Source: Parietaria judaica
Lineage: Eukaryota; Streptophyta; Magnoliopsida; Rosales; Urticaceae
Assembly (NCBI GenBank): GCA_954871525.1
Contig: OX940871.1
Coordinates: forward strand, 23,162,586 to 23,226,585
Length of the DNA stretch: 64,000 bases
Direction: 5' to 3'
Shown here: piece by piece, positions 23,420 to 36,400 of the stretch
How the letters are laid out: each line of letters opens with the position of its first letter
How positions within the stretch are numbered: the stretch's first letter is position 1
Program-made: the position numbers and the translations under genes
The notes under the pieces: generated by a model
What the model was told of the DNA's origin: nothing
Database searches by the model: none
Seen by the model: only the letters and a program-made list of their open reading frames with translations

Positions 23420-25364
23420 CATAAAGCGAGAGAGAATAATGCTGCAATTAAGCTCGCTACTTTTAGATTAAAACTGAAAAAAATATGATCGGTTGTCAAA
23501 TTAAAGAGTCATAAAGTTACGTACTTGCCCAAACCAGTCCAATAATCAATATCAGAATTAATCATGTTAAAGAAGCTAGTAAGGGTATGAAATACGGAAA
23601 CTCTAGGTGTATTTATTTATTTATTTTTTAAATAGAAGTTCTTGACTTTTAATTTTTGTTTTTGTTCCGATAAATTATTTTAATATAATAATTGTTTTTT
23701 TACAAAGAATCCGGATATTTGGTAAAAGAAAGAATTTATGTTTTGTTCCGATAAATTATCTATATTATTTTTTGTTCACGTAAATGATCATTTTACACTT
23801 TTTTTTTACATATCTTTATTCCCAAAATACAATAATACTAACCCTCTCTCTCCACACTCCCGCGAAAGTCGCAGCGCCCATTCTTATCATTGTCGCCGGA
23901 GCTAGTGTTGTGGTTCCAAATGACAAATTTGTAACTTTAGTTACTAATAAGTAACTGAAATTACATGTTTGTAATCATGCATATAGTAAAAAAAAAGTTT
24001 CGTTTTTATAATTTTCCTTTAATTACTTATATATAAATAAAATTACATAAATGCAAATTTTTAAGGATTGTAGAAAGTTACAGTTACACATATGTAATTT
24101 GAGTTGCGTAACACAAAATACATATATGTAATTTTTTGACCGATTGTTAATAAATTGTTTACATGTAAGTAAATAAAAGTATTTAATTGTAACTTTTTCA
24201 CCACTTGCAAAAAATTATATATGTAAACTGAGTTGTATATAAGTAATTAAAATTACATAATGTAACTAAATTTAGTTACTTATATCATATGTAACTAAAA
24301 TTACAAGTAAGTTATTTTTTGCAGAGCACAAAAGTCTTCGTCACTGGCGAAAATCTAAATACTTAATTATAAAAAATACTATTATAAAAATTACTTATTT
24401 TAAAATATCTTAAGTGGTCGAAATAATAATGGATGGCGTTTTGGATACTCCTGGCGATGCAGACATAGCTCGATTGACTGATTTATTAAAAAAAAAAATA
24501 TCATCAGCTATGATCATCACCATATGACAACAATGGACAAGAGCGACGATGACAATAGCAATGACACCAGCTCCGACAACAACAACAACAACAAAGATGA
24601 GCGCCGCCGACTATTGTTGAAGTAAGGAGAGCAAGAAAGAGAACAAGAGAAATAGTTCTTTTCAACTACAAAGTGCAGAGAGAAAGAAAGAGAGAATACG
24701 AAAATTATTTTTATCTTATATTATGAAACTAAATATTTGCTTAATTAATTTGATTTTAAAACTATTTAATAAAAAAAATGTAATTAAATAAGTATTTCCC
24801 TCGTTCATTAAATAATGCTAAATCTCGTAATTGGTTATATTCTCTTACAAACTACACTAAAAATTACTTAAACATTAAAGTAAAAAGTTATATTGATGAT
24901 GTAGATGTGTAGTTATCAATTTTTTCCAAAAGTAGCTTAACAGTAAACACATTCGATTCGATGATGTTGTTAGTTTAGTACTTTTACATATCAATCAAAT
25001 TTAAAGAAAACCGACATATTTGTAGGAGTTTTTTTTAAGAGAATTTATGCGACTTGCGAGAGAGTGGAATATTAAAAGTAATAAAGTAAATGATACGTCT
25101 CAATTTTATAACCGGCATGTTGTGGCGTTGTGCAACATTATCTTGAGAAAGATGTAAATATGATATAATATTATTAGTATTAGTATTTTTAAAACGTACA
25201 CGACACGAGTTTTTTTATATTTTAATTTAATTATTTTTTGCGGTATATGTTATAATTTTTTTTTTCAAATATCTTACTTGTGTTTTCATTTTTTCACGCA
25301 CACATGTTTCAAATGTCTTAAAATGTATGTTAATTCCGTGGTTTTAAATGACGATATCGATGCC
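23420..25364. other. AT-rich intergenic DNA with a GTAAC/AAATTAC-rich low-order repeat
   Basis: Around 23930-24320 the words ttactt, gtaact and aaattac recur many times with irregular spacing, suggesting a decayed short tandem repeat. A small GC-richer patch at 23850-23915 and CAA/ACA-rich sequence near 24525-24610 stand out, but no gene is supported. Confidence 0.4.
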
Positions 25365-25580
25365 GTTTGACTCCCTCCATTTTACGGGCATGTCGACTAG
25401 TAAATCCGAAAAAATGGCATGCAACGTGCCGAAAATACCGCATAAAGTTCATGGGCATACTGCATGCAGATGAGAATATCGACAAAAATTCGGAAAAATA
25501 TTTTTGAATATTTAGGCAAGATTTTAATGTAGGTTCAAAAGTACATATTTAACAAATACATGACATATTTATAGACAACA
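25365..25580. repeat. Diverged dispersed repeat, partner of 12040-12300
   Basis: Shares ttttacgggcatgtcg, gagaatatcgacaaaaattc, tttgaatatttaggcaagattttaatgtaggttc and similar blocks in the same order with 12100-12280. It may be part of a non-autonomous transposon; the ends were not found. Confidence 0.42.
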
Positions 25581-28500
25581 AAGTACATTTGTAACATATA
25601 ACATATTAACCTAGAAGTCATAGCTCATAACATAATGTCAACATATAACATACTTAATTAATCTTCTAAGAGTTCATCAATAATCATAACCCTAACCTTA
25701 TAACTTACTTAATCTTGGAGATGACCAACACATAATCATGAATTCACAATAATTAGCACCTAAAATTCGAACCCTAAAATTAAACCTCAAAAATTCAAAT
25801 ATGAAAAACAAAAACACGAAAATAAGTCAAGAACATCGAATGTCCATAGAAATACCTGCGGATTTTACCGGAAAAAGCCAAAATATGGGAAGATTTAGCC
25901 TTCTCCCTGAAAATCGAAAGAAAAAAAATATGTCAGACTCTGTTAGTACTCGAGCACGCTTTGCAATCTCTCTCTTTGTTTCTCGGACACGTGTCTCTCT
26001 CGCCAAGACGCTCTCTCTAACGCCATCTCCCATTTTGGTTCATTAAAATCTCTAACGACATCGTGCGAATTAAAACTTGAGATCCGACAAAGAGCGACAA
26101 CAAAAGAATGGCAAGGTTGAGATGAGTTGCAAATATGCCTTCTTAAGTCAAGCGATGAATTTTTAAAAGATAAGATCGATGAGTGTATGAAATTGGGGGA
26201 GACAAATGTTTGAGTCTTAGACAAATGTAAGAGAATTAAGAATAGAAAAGCTAGGAAAGAACCAAGCTTGTTTGGTTTAGTGGTAAATTCATTTCAAGAT
26301 TATTCGAGATGTCATGGGTTCAATTAAGCGAGAAACAAAAATTACATATATTTATAATCTTAGCTAATAGTGCATGCGGCTAATAATGTCAGTTGTTCTT
26401 CTCGTGCATATATCTTGTAACACGAGTACATAAAATATTATTGACCAATCATGACACACTAATTTAAAATAAATATAAATTAAACTAAGAGAGTCATGTG
26501 ACCTCCTAAATTCAAAGTGCCATTGATTATGAATAAGAGACCATTTAAATTTTTTGATGATTAGAATTATCATAAAATAAACTCTTCGATAGTATATTTT
26601 GACTACTTAGAATAAAAGGATATATTTTGACAAAAAATAAAATAAAAAACAGGGCATATATAAAATATAATTCCAATGATCATTAATCAATAAAATCTTG
26701 GATTTGGGAACACGCTTAGCATTCACATGCATAATGTTTCCACACTACATGTTTCAGACAAAACAACTATCAAATGCTTTATTGAACTCTTTTAGAAAAA
26801 ATATTCATGAAAATTAGAAAGTGGCCCCACGATTTTCAATCTTTCACGAAACAGAATTTTTTATCGCGGCAAAAATTCTTAATATTTTGTCCACCAGGAC
26901 AACATAGGTCAACAAAAAAAAAATAATAACAATAATACTCAATTTTGCATAAAAAAAATGTTGATTGTTTTTTCTATCTAAAAAAAGAAGAAGTTAATCT
27001 CCGTTAGTCAAAGTTACGCGGTGACTTCCCACAAGCAATGGCATGACACCTCATTGCCAACTGAAGATCCATGTCATTAAAAAAAGTCAAAAGTTTTTTT
27101 TATTACTTATTTCTATGATTTTAAGAAAGAAATAAAAATATTTTTTAATGTTTATGAGTAACTTAGAACCGCGTCTTTCCCATCTCAAATTAGAAAAAGA
27201 GCATGATTTTTATAATTTATCTCGGTTTATAAATAAAATAAAAAATATTAAGTTGATTTCAAACCGAGACTAGGACTAGGCCAAAGTTTGAATAATGAGG
27301 GACCGAGACAGAAAATATTGAATATCCCGGTTCTCGGCCCTTATAGTGTAGTATTTGCTTGTGTAATTTTTTTAATTGAATTTGTTTTTAAATAATTTTA
27401 AGAAATCAACAATTTTTTTGAAAAAATAATATTTAAAAAATAATTTTCTTAAAAGTAACTTGGACGGCCACTTTGCAATCAAGTAACATGATATTGCCAA
27501 GTGGAGGTCAACCTACTGCAACATGACGTTGACTAACGGATATTAACTTTTTAATGGAATAAAAAGTTAACTTTTTTTTTTTTTTTTATGTAACACTTGA
27601 GTCTTATTGTCTCTATTTTCGCCTTAATGTTGACCAAACATTGGGCATTTTACTGGCGATATTCTTTCTTTATTAGAAGATTGTCACAAAATGGAAAAAA
27701 ATAGTTATCTAATTAATTCTTTCAAAAAATAATATAATTATCTAATTTAATTAATAGTAATTTACTCTTGATCTCGAGCTCCCAAAAGGTACAAACATGG
27801 CTCAAAGCACTATTCAAGTAATCGAGATTATCGATGAATCGCTCAATTATCGAGATTTTATGGCTGATTGAGAAGTTTCCTTCCATAATCGTTCTCGTTT
27901 TATTAAACTATGAGACTATTACCGAGCAATCATGCACTTCATTATTATTAAAATAAAAAGCTCGTAAGATTGAACAAAATATAATAAAAAAAGTCATATC
28001 TTAAACACAAATTAAAAAAAATTTACATCTTTTTCTAATGCTTAGAACAAGATACCGTTTTAAAAACAAAATTTGTTTCCGCTTCCATGAAATTTATATA
28101 CTTCATAATTTCATCTTACACTTTGCCATGTATAGTAACTTTTTTATTTTATTTTATTTTTTCATTTCTTCAAGGAAATTTGACAAAACTATGTCTTGAT
28201 TTCTTTACTAAAATATCCCAAAAAATCATATAAAATTAAGGGAAAATGTCTCACTTGAGAGCAAGTGAGCAACATTGAAATTCAGTTCAGTAATCAAGTT
28301 ATTAGTTTCACTAATAGCTCGTTCTAAGAAAAACCTTATTGTAATTGGTAAACTAGATAGGAACCGAGTCTTTCTCAATCATGAAGATTATCTTTCAATT
28401 AAATTAATCTAATCACTTGTAAAGTGAGAGGAGGTTAGGCTTGAGCGATTAGTGTTTGCCGTTCAATACCACGGCTCCGACACGAGATCACAATCCCGGG

Positions 28501-28672
28501 ATGTCTTCATAAATTTTGCCCATAATTCCAGCTAATTTGAGTATATCAACCAAACAAAACCCATATTTTCGAACTAAAATCCATGAAGGTCTCTAAAATC
28601 AGAATCTTGTTAAAGAGATAATAGTCAATTAAACTAAATATCATCCTAATAACAATGCATATTAACAACGAT
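25581..28672. other. AT-rich intergenic DNA, no gene recognised
   Basis: Contains a tRNA-like box pair near 26268-26335 (see rejected items). A stretch at 27215-27350 is bounded by ctcggtttataaa and cccggttctcggccc, which might be a decayed MITE. A T run lies near 27572-27587. No supported coding frame. Confidence 0.4.
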
Positions 28673-29539
28673 TTAGGCGGGGCCAGCGACTTCGCTTTCT
28701 CTTGAATTTGTTAGAGTTGCTTCAGAAATCACAAGACTTACCGGGCAATGATCACTTCCATAGAAGCCTACAAGAGGTCAACATGAAACTCGAGTCAAAT
28801 AAACGGGGGAATAATCTCAGTGTCGGGTGAAAAGTATATGCCGAACCTCGTGTTTTTCATCTGCTTGGATCCATTAACGTATGTCAAGACAACATTGGGC
28901 CAACGGGGATTCACCAAGGTGACGAATCCCCTTTCTATTTATTGCTAATAGCAAAAGGTAAACAATCCCGACCTTTCCTTCGAGAGCAAGGGCGAACGCT
29001 CTCCTAAGATGCAAAGCAAGAGACAATCCAAACAAAGCATAAAGCCTAAACAGCCACTAACCTAGGCGCCTAAAGGCAGCCACTAACCATAGTGGCGGTA
29101 AACCGGAAAATACCTAAACACCCTTATTGACATGATTAAATGAGAAGACATAAAGGACTATATGTACAAGACTAAATGATCGGGGTTCTATAATCGACAT
29201 TATCTAACTTAATTTTAACGGATTCTAACTCAAATATTTAAACTGAAAAAAGCCATAAGATACAAAGATGCAAAAGGGAAAGACTATATGCTCTAAACAA
29301 ATTAATAAAAATCAATGTCACACCTTTTAATTCGATCCCTTGTCCATGCATCTCACATGAGGAAATCCGGTCTTTGAGTTTCTCTGAGATGATGAAATAG
29401 TCGATTCTCATTCGTTTGCCCCGATACCTGCAAAAAAGACGGACCAATTGTATAATTTATAAGATTAAAATAAGCAATTATTCACAAGACATCAAAGATT
29501 TTCGAGTCACCATGAGGGTAGGAGTGAAATCCAAAGATC

Positions 29540-29592
<53 letters not shown>

Positions 29593-32500
29593 CAAAGATT
29601 TTCAGCGAAGTAAGTTCTTACTTGCCGATGGGATTTCCGGACCATGAAAACCCACGATCCATGTCTTTCTCTTCGTTAAGGAATCTATATGCGTCCACGA
29701 GCTTCCCCCTAAAAGCATGGTGTCATAAAATTTCATGTATTAGTTAGTTGCATGTCATATTATTGATAGACACGTTATTACTTATCATCGGAGGAAGGGC
29801 AAAATGGTCCTTTAATCTTGAGCTTTTTCATTAAAATAAATAGAAAAAAATCTTGAGCTTTTAGTCTGCTTCTTTTCATTTAATCATGTGATCAAGCATC
29901 TTTCTGGTTGATTAAGTCATTAGGGTATTTTCTTATTTTACTGGGTTTTGTCTCTAAGGCTTCATCCCACCATATATTTTATGCTTTCTTGTCTTGTCTT
30001 CCTTCGCATCATAGGGAGCGTTCGACCTTGCTCTCGAAGGAGGTCGGGGTTTTTTTTATCGATATTTGCATCGTAATAAAGAAAAGGGGATTCACCACTT
30101 CTGTGGACTCCCGTTGGCCGAATTCTTGTGTTGGAAAATGTGTTTGGATCCTATCACGTATCTCATAAAAAGCGAGCTTTAATGTTAACTACTGCATTGC
30201 CCACATTTGACAACTGTGAAAGCTGGGTCGTATAAACCATTAAAAAGAGAGTGAACTGGTATCTGTCGGATTTTTCTGACCAATCTCGCAAGATAAAAAC
30301 ACAAGATTTAGTCGAATTATAAGAAGTTAGGTGTAACTTTGTTATTTTAGTCAATTTATATAGCTAGTTTGTGTAATATTTTAGTGAAGGTTCTTTTTTC
30401 ATCTAGATAGTTTCCTCATTTATAAAACATCAGAGCATACCAAAAACAATAAATTTATTGTCCAATTATATTAGAAAAGTAACAAATATACGTACTCTTT
30501 CAATATGTTTGCAAAACGCTTCCTCTCATTCGGGGTAAATCCAGGTTGCCCGCAGTCCTGAATCACGAAAAAGCCAATACGTAATTTCAGTAAGGGGTTT
30601 TCTATGAAGACAATGCTTCCTCGCAAAATCAATGTTTTTAACATCTATGAACAAATAAATACATAAAAACACATTAAGGGATTAACGTAGAAATATAAAC
30701 GCAGAGTTGTGTTTATTAGGGAGACTCTAATCTGAGTTGAATACCTCTTTGTTTGGAGGGACGTAACCGTTCAGCTTAGCCGAGCTGAAAAACTCTGGAT
30801 GGCTCACATCAATCTCTTCATGGCTTCATAGTTCATACATATTCAAGAATTAGAAAGTTACTAATGTCAGACGCCATAACAACAACCGATAATTACCATC
30901 TGTTAGAATTTCAAAAATAATCAAACCTCCTAACTAGAAAGCTTCTGTGGAAGCTTGTAACGGATCTAAGATTTGATAAGACCTACCAAAGGAGGATTCG
31001 TTATAGAAGCCTCAGAACAGCCATGGCGGCGAGCCGGGAATGAACGCGGAAGAGGAGTTGGCTGACTAAAAACAGTGGGTGACCGAGTAGAGTTTTGGTA
31101 TTTTATTGAGTTGTGTAGTTATGTATTTTCCATTATTTATGTACTTTTGGCCCAACTACAGATGGATCTTTTTGGAATGTATAAATTACCTTTGAACCTA
31201 ATGAAAACGATAGCCCCTTGGTTATGTATCCTTGGACGAAAGGCAAGACGGTCATTTTAGTATTTTAAGGGTATTTTCCTGTCATTGGGGATTTTTCTGG
31301 TCAATTAGGATTTTAAGGGTATTTTAGTATTTTCATTATGTTTTAACCATCGGGTTGCATCTCACTATATAGGTGCCAATACCCAGGCCATCAGAGTCTA
31401 TGCTTTGTTTGGATTACCTCTCCTTTACATCACGGAGAGCGTTTCAATGTGCTCTCGGAAGAAAGGTCGTATTTCCATTTCTTTGTCGTAATAAAGAGAA
31501 AAAAGGATCATCATTTCGGTGAATTCTGTTGACTGTTTCAGAATTGTGGGATCTTATCATAAACCTAATATCTCTTAAAGAGGAGAGATTAGGCTTTTCA
31601 AAGGAATCATGACAGCTCTCATTACACGATCGAGATCTCGGGTCATAACAAAGTCCTTGTTTCTTAATCAAATAACCTTTCTAGACCACTTTAACACTGA
31701 CCTTACATTGAGATCCCCACACCATATAAGAGGTTTATCTGAGGACTGTGTAACAAATTCCAAGATCCTTTTATCCCATTTCCTTCTCCTTGGAAACGAG
31801 TTCTCCTCCTCTTTCCAACCGTTGTTCGGTGAGTATGTGTTCAAAACACGGAACGTCTCAAATTCGGCTAGGATAACACGGCCATCAGGCTCATGCTTTG
31901 AAGCTACCAACATCAAAAGTCGCACACTTCAATGGTTTATATTGGTATATATCTAAATGATTTTTATATCGGGAAGTAAGATATCTTGTGTAAGACTAGT
32001 ACGTACCCTTTTTGTCAAGATTGAAGAAAACCGATTTTGGCTGGAAACATTTCTTTACAAACAATGCCGTCCCTGCATATTTCGAATCTGACAGAGACCA
32101 CCAAACTCGGTAATCTCTAAACGGCGGTGAGGACAAGGCACGCATCATGATCTGCAATATTTACACAAATTCCGTTCGATAAATTAATCGAAGTACAAAC
32201 GCAAACACGAACGGGGCTAAAAGTGTCACCAGTTTTTCTTCACGAGACGAGCTCGTGTCGTCTTTGAGTTCCCCTTGGTTTTTGGGCGCGCCCTTTGAGC
32301 CCGAAGCCGGCATTCTCACTTCCTGACATCGATTTTTCATTAGAATCTTCATAAAGTTAGTTCACACAAAATGAAATATGTTAGTACATCAGAAGACTCA
32401 TATATATACATATCATATAATGCTATATATATATTTATATAAATGAAGACCAAAACTCCCAAGATCAAGCCTAACTAATTTCTCAATGGAAAATTTAGGA

Positions 32501-32872
32501 AGAAACTCCAATGTTCATGGCCTCACGATACTCAAATTCAGTCAATGAATTCCATCAAATACGGAAATATGAACATCAAACATCTGATACATCAGCAATT
32601 GAAAAACCCAACAATGTCCAAGTGATGAACAGCTCGCTTACCTGAAGGGCAATGACATCTGGGTCGAAGCCAGAGACGAACTTGGTGAGCTCGGGCCAGT
32701 CGTTCTTGACGCGAAGAAGGAAGCTGTTTGCGTTCCATGTCAGGAACTTCAATGGCTCTCTCTTGGACTCCTCTAACGGCGTTTCCTCGCCGTCGGTGAT
32801 CTTCGACGGCGAGAGAGTGGGTTTCTTCGGGGCCGAGCCGTCCTTCTCGACGGGTTTGAAGTAGCGTTTCAT
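28673..32872 (-). CDS. APE1L: AP endonuclease of the APE1L (exonuclease III) family, nine exons
   Basis: Exons by hand: 32642-32872, 32230-32322, 32007-32151, 31702-31903, 30745-30823, 30496-30557, 29622-29708, 29324-29427, 28673-28767. They total 1098 bp and give 365 residues with no internal stop. The enzyme cuts DNA at abasic sites and cleans blocked 3' ends in base excision repair; in Arabidopsis APE1L also acts in active DNA demethylation. Family landmarks are intact: FLTWNANSFLLRVKNDWPE near the N-terminus, metal-binding Glu78 (ALQEVRMP), YAGTALFVKK, GDLNVS with Asp220 and Asn222, MRIDY with Asp309, and GSDHCP with Asp340/His341. The start (MKRYFKP) matches the Arabidopsis protein; an upstream in-frame ATG-like start at 32911 is not needed. 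Exon 4 ends at a GTCAGT donor, required to keep frame. Introns hold repeat copies and a TA microsatellite. Confidence 0.93.
28790..29080 (-). repeat. Dispersed repeat copy in the last APE1L intron
   Basis: Read on the minus strand, words near 28900-29015 (agcgttcgcccttgctctcgaagga, then cgggattg and ggggattcgtcac) match the 29998-30110 copy, read on the plus strand. It lies inside the intron between the last two exons (28768-29323). Confidence 0.5.
29544..29589. repeat. TA microsatellite in an APE1L intron
   Basis: A pure TA run in the intron between exons 7 and 8 (29428-29621). Confidence 0.9.
29890..30180 (+). repeat. Dispersed repeat copy in APE1L intron 6
   Basis: Contains agggagcgttcgaccttgctctcgaagg, tttgcatcgtaataaagaaaagg, ggattcaccacttctgtggactcccgttgg and ggatcctatcacgtatctc. 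The same order of blocks recurs at 31430-31570. This resembles part of an LTR or TRIM; no ends were found. Confidence 0.55.
31270..31600 (+). repeat. Dispersed repeat copy in APE1L intron 4
   Basis: Contains ggtattttagtattttcatt, a TATA-like ctcactatataggtgcc (about 31360), cacggagagcgtttcaatgtgctctcgg, tttgtcgtaataaagag, cggtgaattctgttgac and gggatcttatcataaacc. It shares its order with 29930-30180. The TATA-like site suggests an LTR promoter fragment. Confidence 0.55.
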
Positions 32873-33628
32873 CGTCGTCTCCGAAGCTCCGAGCGCGGAG
32901 ATTGTCCACACTGAAGTCGGGGAACTTTTGCCTCTTTCTTCGTCTTTTCAATTTCTTTTACGTCCTTTATTCTATGGAAATTTGCATTTTTACACCCTTA
33001 TCTTTCTTTTTCGCGTAATTTCAATCCTTAAAATTAGTCGTTGGTAATATTTTAGTTTTTGAAAAACATTTTTTTTGTCAAAAATAAAACATGAAAAGGG
33101 ACAATTTTGAGTCTTGAAAAATTAAAAAAGTGCTAGATATAAAATAAAGATAAAATATACTTGGAGCCTTGAGGTACATTTTTGTTATTTATTTATTTTA
33201 ATTAGAGGGTATATAAAAATAAATTTTATTTTAATTTGTAGAGGGATATTTTTGGCATAAGCAACTTTCCTATATCACGTGTGTAGGCGTATTTCTAATC
33301 TCAATTTTAATAGCAAGACTACCTAAAAGCGAGAAAATAATGTCGAGGTCCAATTTCAATTATTCAAGTTAACTTCTGATAAGCTAAAGTCATGTGATAT
33401 TTCTGATTTAATAAAAGTGTTGAATAATTAATGTTTCAAAAATTTGTCGTAAACGTACATGTGTCCCTCATTATTCTATTATCGCTAAAACAAGATATTG
33501 TAAGTATAACAGCCTATCAGATCAAGATTGAATACATATGAAGTAAATATTCCTTTTTGTATACGATAAATAGCATAAATAAATAAGTATATTAAATAAA
33601 TTATTTATATATGTAATCGAATAGGAGT

Positions 33629-35260
33629 TGTTATGGGTAATTCTCGGAATTGATTTACGAAATAAATTAATTAAACGGGAATTATTAACATAACTTTCGT
33701 TAATTAATTATATAATTTGATTAATCTTAATTAATCGAACTAATCAATTTCAAACCCAAAATTCCCTCCGGAGGCCCGTTTTCGAAAAACAAAGTGTCCC
33801 GATGTTCGCAAAAATATGAAAAACCCCAAAAACGACATAAAGTTTGGGAAAAACGGACACGGGACACGCCCGGAAGCAAGAAACGGCCGAGGAAACACCC
33901 GCGGGGCCCACAGGGGCGGCGGCTGTCAGGGCCACGCCACGTGGCGGCTTCCTGCGCCGCCACTCGCCCGCGGGCCCCACCTGGGGTCACCTCAGCCCCC
34001 CCCATTGGGGGCTGCCACCATCGATCGCGCCAAATGGCGCGATCCCCTGCCCCTGTGTGTCCCCTCACGGGACACGCCCCACTTGCACTCAGGAAAACCC
34101 GAGCAGGGCCACGCGGACGGCCCTGATGGGCCTGTCCCCCATGCGGGGATCCGCGCCCTCGCAAGTGGCGAGGCTAGGCCTCGGGCTAGGACACGTGGAG
34201 GGCAGGGATTGCCCCTGCCCTTTGATCCGCGCCATGCGGGCCCCCTCGGGGGCTTGGTGGCCGTCCGATCTCGCGCGGACGGCCGGGATCGGACCATCTT
34301 TTCCAGGGACTGAAATGCAATTATAAAACTGTCCGGGACCCCCCCTGGACAATATTTTACTGCGCTCGGGCCCCCGGACCCTATTATAAATAGAAGCTCA
34401 GTTCAGTTGAAACGGTAACTCATTCGAACTCACTCGACTCGAGCTCTCTCTCTCTCTACCCCCGATATACTCGCCTCCCCTCAAATATTATACTAATGTT
34501 GAGCGTCGGAGGTGAATCAGGGGGTACCCCCCCCCCCCCCTCTGTTTCCCTTGACCTCGGGTGTTACATTTTTCAGGCCCAGAAAGTGAGATAGTTCATA
34601 AAAGCGGAAGCCCTGGAGGAACCTTCATAAGATCACGACCCGCCTGATAGGCTCCGTTCCACATTGTGTCCAGCCTATCTCCAGTCTATTATACGGCTAT
34701 CGGGATAGTCTGGGGACAAGTGACGGGACCCACTATTCAGGTCGTAGGGTCAGGTCTGAGAAATTCCCTCTAAGATCCGGACGACCGAGGGATCACCCTG
34801 AGAGGGATCTCTGGATTTATATATTGGACGAATGCACTCCCCCGTTCACTGGTACCCCCGATCCGCGTGGACTCCGAACCTGTACAAAACCCGGCCTGGC
34901 CATCTCCAGACTCTGTGGTAACAGGTAGCGAGCCACCCCGATCGCCCGGACCCTGACGGCCACGAGACCTTCGATCCAAGAAAAGTCCAGAGATACCAAC
35001 TCAGTCCCCGAATCGGCCAATTAAAAACTCACCCTGAAGTCAGAACGGCAATCGTCCCGAAGTCAACGGGGGTCAGAGGGAACAATCATTGACAATAAAA
35101 GCCACCACAGACAGCAAATCTGTCATCCCCGTAACGAAGGCCATCCAAGGCCCACACAGAAGTCAGCAAAAGCCCGCCACGTCAACAAACGACATTGGGC
35201 CAGGCCCAAAATCCACAACTTGGGCCTCAACAGTGTTTGATCCAAAAAACGGCATCAACA
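33629..35260 (+). mobile_element. GC-rich solo LTR (Gypsy-like), 1632 bp, perfect 5-bp target duplication
   Basis: The segment begins TGTTATGGG and ends CATCAACA, and is flanked by GGAGT on both sides (33624-33628 and 35261-35265). About 33770-34480 is very rich in G and C, unlike the rest of the window. A TATA box (attataaatag, about 34382-34392) is followed by GA/CT-rich sequence and a ttgagcgtcggagg motif (about 34499-34512), which is common in LTRs of plant Gypsy elements. There are no internal genes, so it is a solo LTR. It lies between the divergent APE1L and CBBY genes. Open frames in the GC-rich part are by-products of composition. Confidence 0.87.
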
Positions 35261-35450
35261 GGAGTTATAATTTCAGCTCGAAGCCCAAATCTAGTCCGAT
35301 CAGGCTTGAACTCGGGATTTTTCTTAATACCCAATCCGAAATTTTTATCACTGTTCATTTTTTACTTAACAAATTGAGGTTTTGACCGGAAAACAAATTC
35401 TTTTTTAAAATTTTAAATATAAAAGATCGAAAGTTATTATGATTTCAATT

Positions 35451-35580
35451 AATTTTGTTATTAGTAAATAAATAGTATTTATAACAATCATTTCTAAATA
35501 GTGGCATTATTTTCCGCAAACCCCATCGGTTGTCTGTATACCCGGTAAATCTGATCCGCACAATCGGTTATCATTTTTAA
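35451..35580. repeat. 130-bp direct repeat, copy 1
   Basis: Runs from aattttgttattag to ggttatcatttttaa and is identical by eye to 36271-36400, 820 bp away. The repeat covers the end of an open minus-strand frame (35494-35814). Confidence 0.9.
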
Positions 35581-35860
35581 TGTTGTCGCCGGAACTTCGT
35601 CGTCGCTGCAAAATCGAAACTTCGGTACCTGCAAAACAAAGATTAGCGGAAAAATCGCCTCGGCTGAGTCGCGGACTAGGTCACTCTCTTTAAGACGTTT
35701 CGCGGCTCTGCCTCGGTGCAGCAGTTCGTGATTGCCCCGTCGCCCCCAGGATAAAACAGCCCAGAATATTTCTGTCTCGATCGAAACCGTGCACTCGGTA
35801 TCGATCGGAATCACTCACAACCCCTCTCTCAATATTGCTCGGTAACTCACTGGAAAATTT
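35581..35860 (-). other. Possible minus-strand gene fragment of unknown family
   Basis: A minus-strand frame (35494-35814) has balanced composition and a candidate 3' splice site (ttttgcag before gtaccgaag, about 35630). I do not recognise the protein. It could be a piece of a captured or decayed gene; the 130-bp direct repeat overlaps its 3' end. Coding status is unproven. Confidence 0.25.
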
Positions 35861-36270
35861 TTCTCGTATTCACTCTCTGTATGACTTTTAGAAACCAACG
35901 ATGCCTTGATGTTTTTTGATCTGATATCAAATACGAGCAACACACTTCTTTATTTATAGATAAATCTTGTTAACGTTAATATATTAACGTTACGAAAAAA
36001 TAGTGGCTGAAGGATGAGAACGTGGGTAACGTTCATGAAAGAATATTGGGTCATACTATACTAACCAATCAAAATATTTGACTGACCATGAAAAATGAGT
36101 TCGTGGGTCTTATTTGACTAATTAAAAAATAACAAATAAAACTATGCACCCACCCGTATTCAAACAGAATACAAAATCAAATAGTGTATATTTAATTTAT
36201 GGCATAAGTACCAAATACATATTTTAGGCGAATGTACCAAAATTTCACTTAACTTGAAACAAGTTCCAAC
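35861..36270. other. AT-rich DNA between the direct repeats, no gene seen
   Basis: No supported frame or terminal repeat. Confidence 0.4.
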
Positions 36271-36400
36271 AATTTTGTTATTAGTAAATAAATAGTATTT
36301 ATAACAATCATTTCTAAATAGTGGCATTATTTTCCGCAAACCCCATCGGTTGTCTGTATACCCGGTAAATCTGATCCGCACAATCGGTTATCATTTTTAA
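36271..36400. repeat. 130-bp direct repeat, copy 2
   Basis: Identical by eye to 35451-35580; flanking sequence differs on both sides. Confidence 0.9.

Noticed and set aside
26265..26335. tRNA-like sequence (ggtttagtggtaaa and gggttcaatt boxes)
   Set aside because: The boxes resemble a tRNA-derived SINE or a decayed tRNA, but no clover-leaf could be built. The same holds for 2458-2540.
29908..30168. 86-codon plus-strand frame in APE1L intron 6
   Set aside because: It lies in the dispersed repeat and has no recognisable protein family.
33727..34352. Overlapping long frames on both strands (up to 165 codons)
   Set aside because: They come from the GC-rich part of a solo LTR; proline/arginine/glycine-rich composition and overlap in all frames argue against genes.
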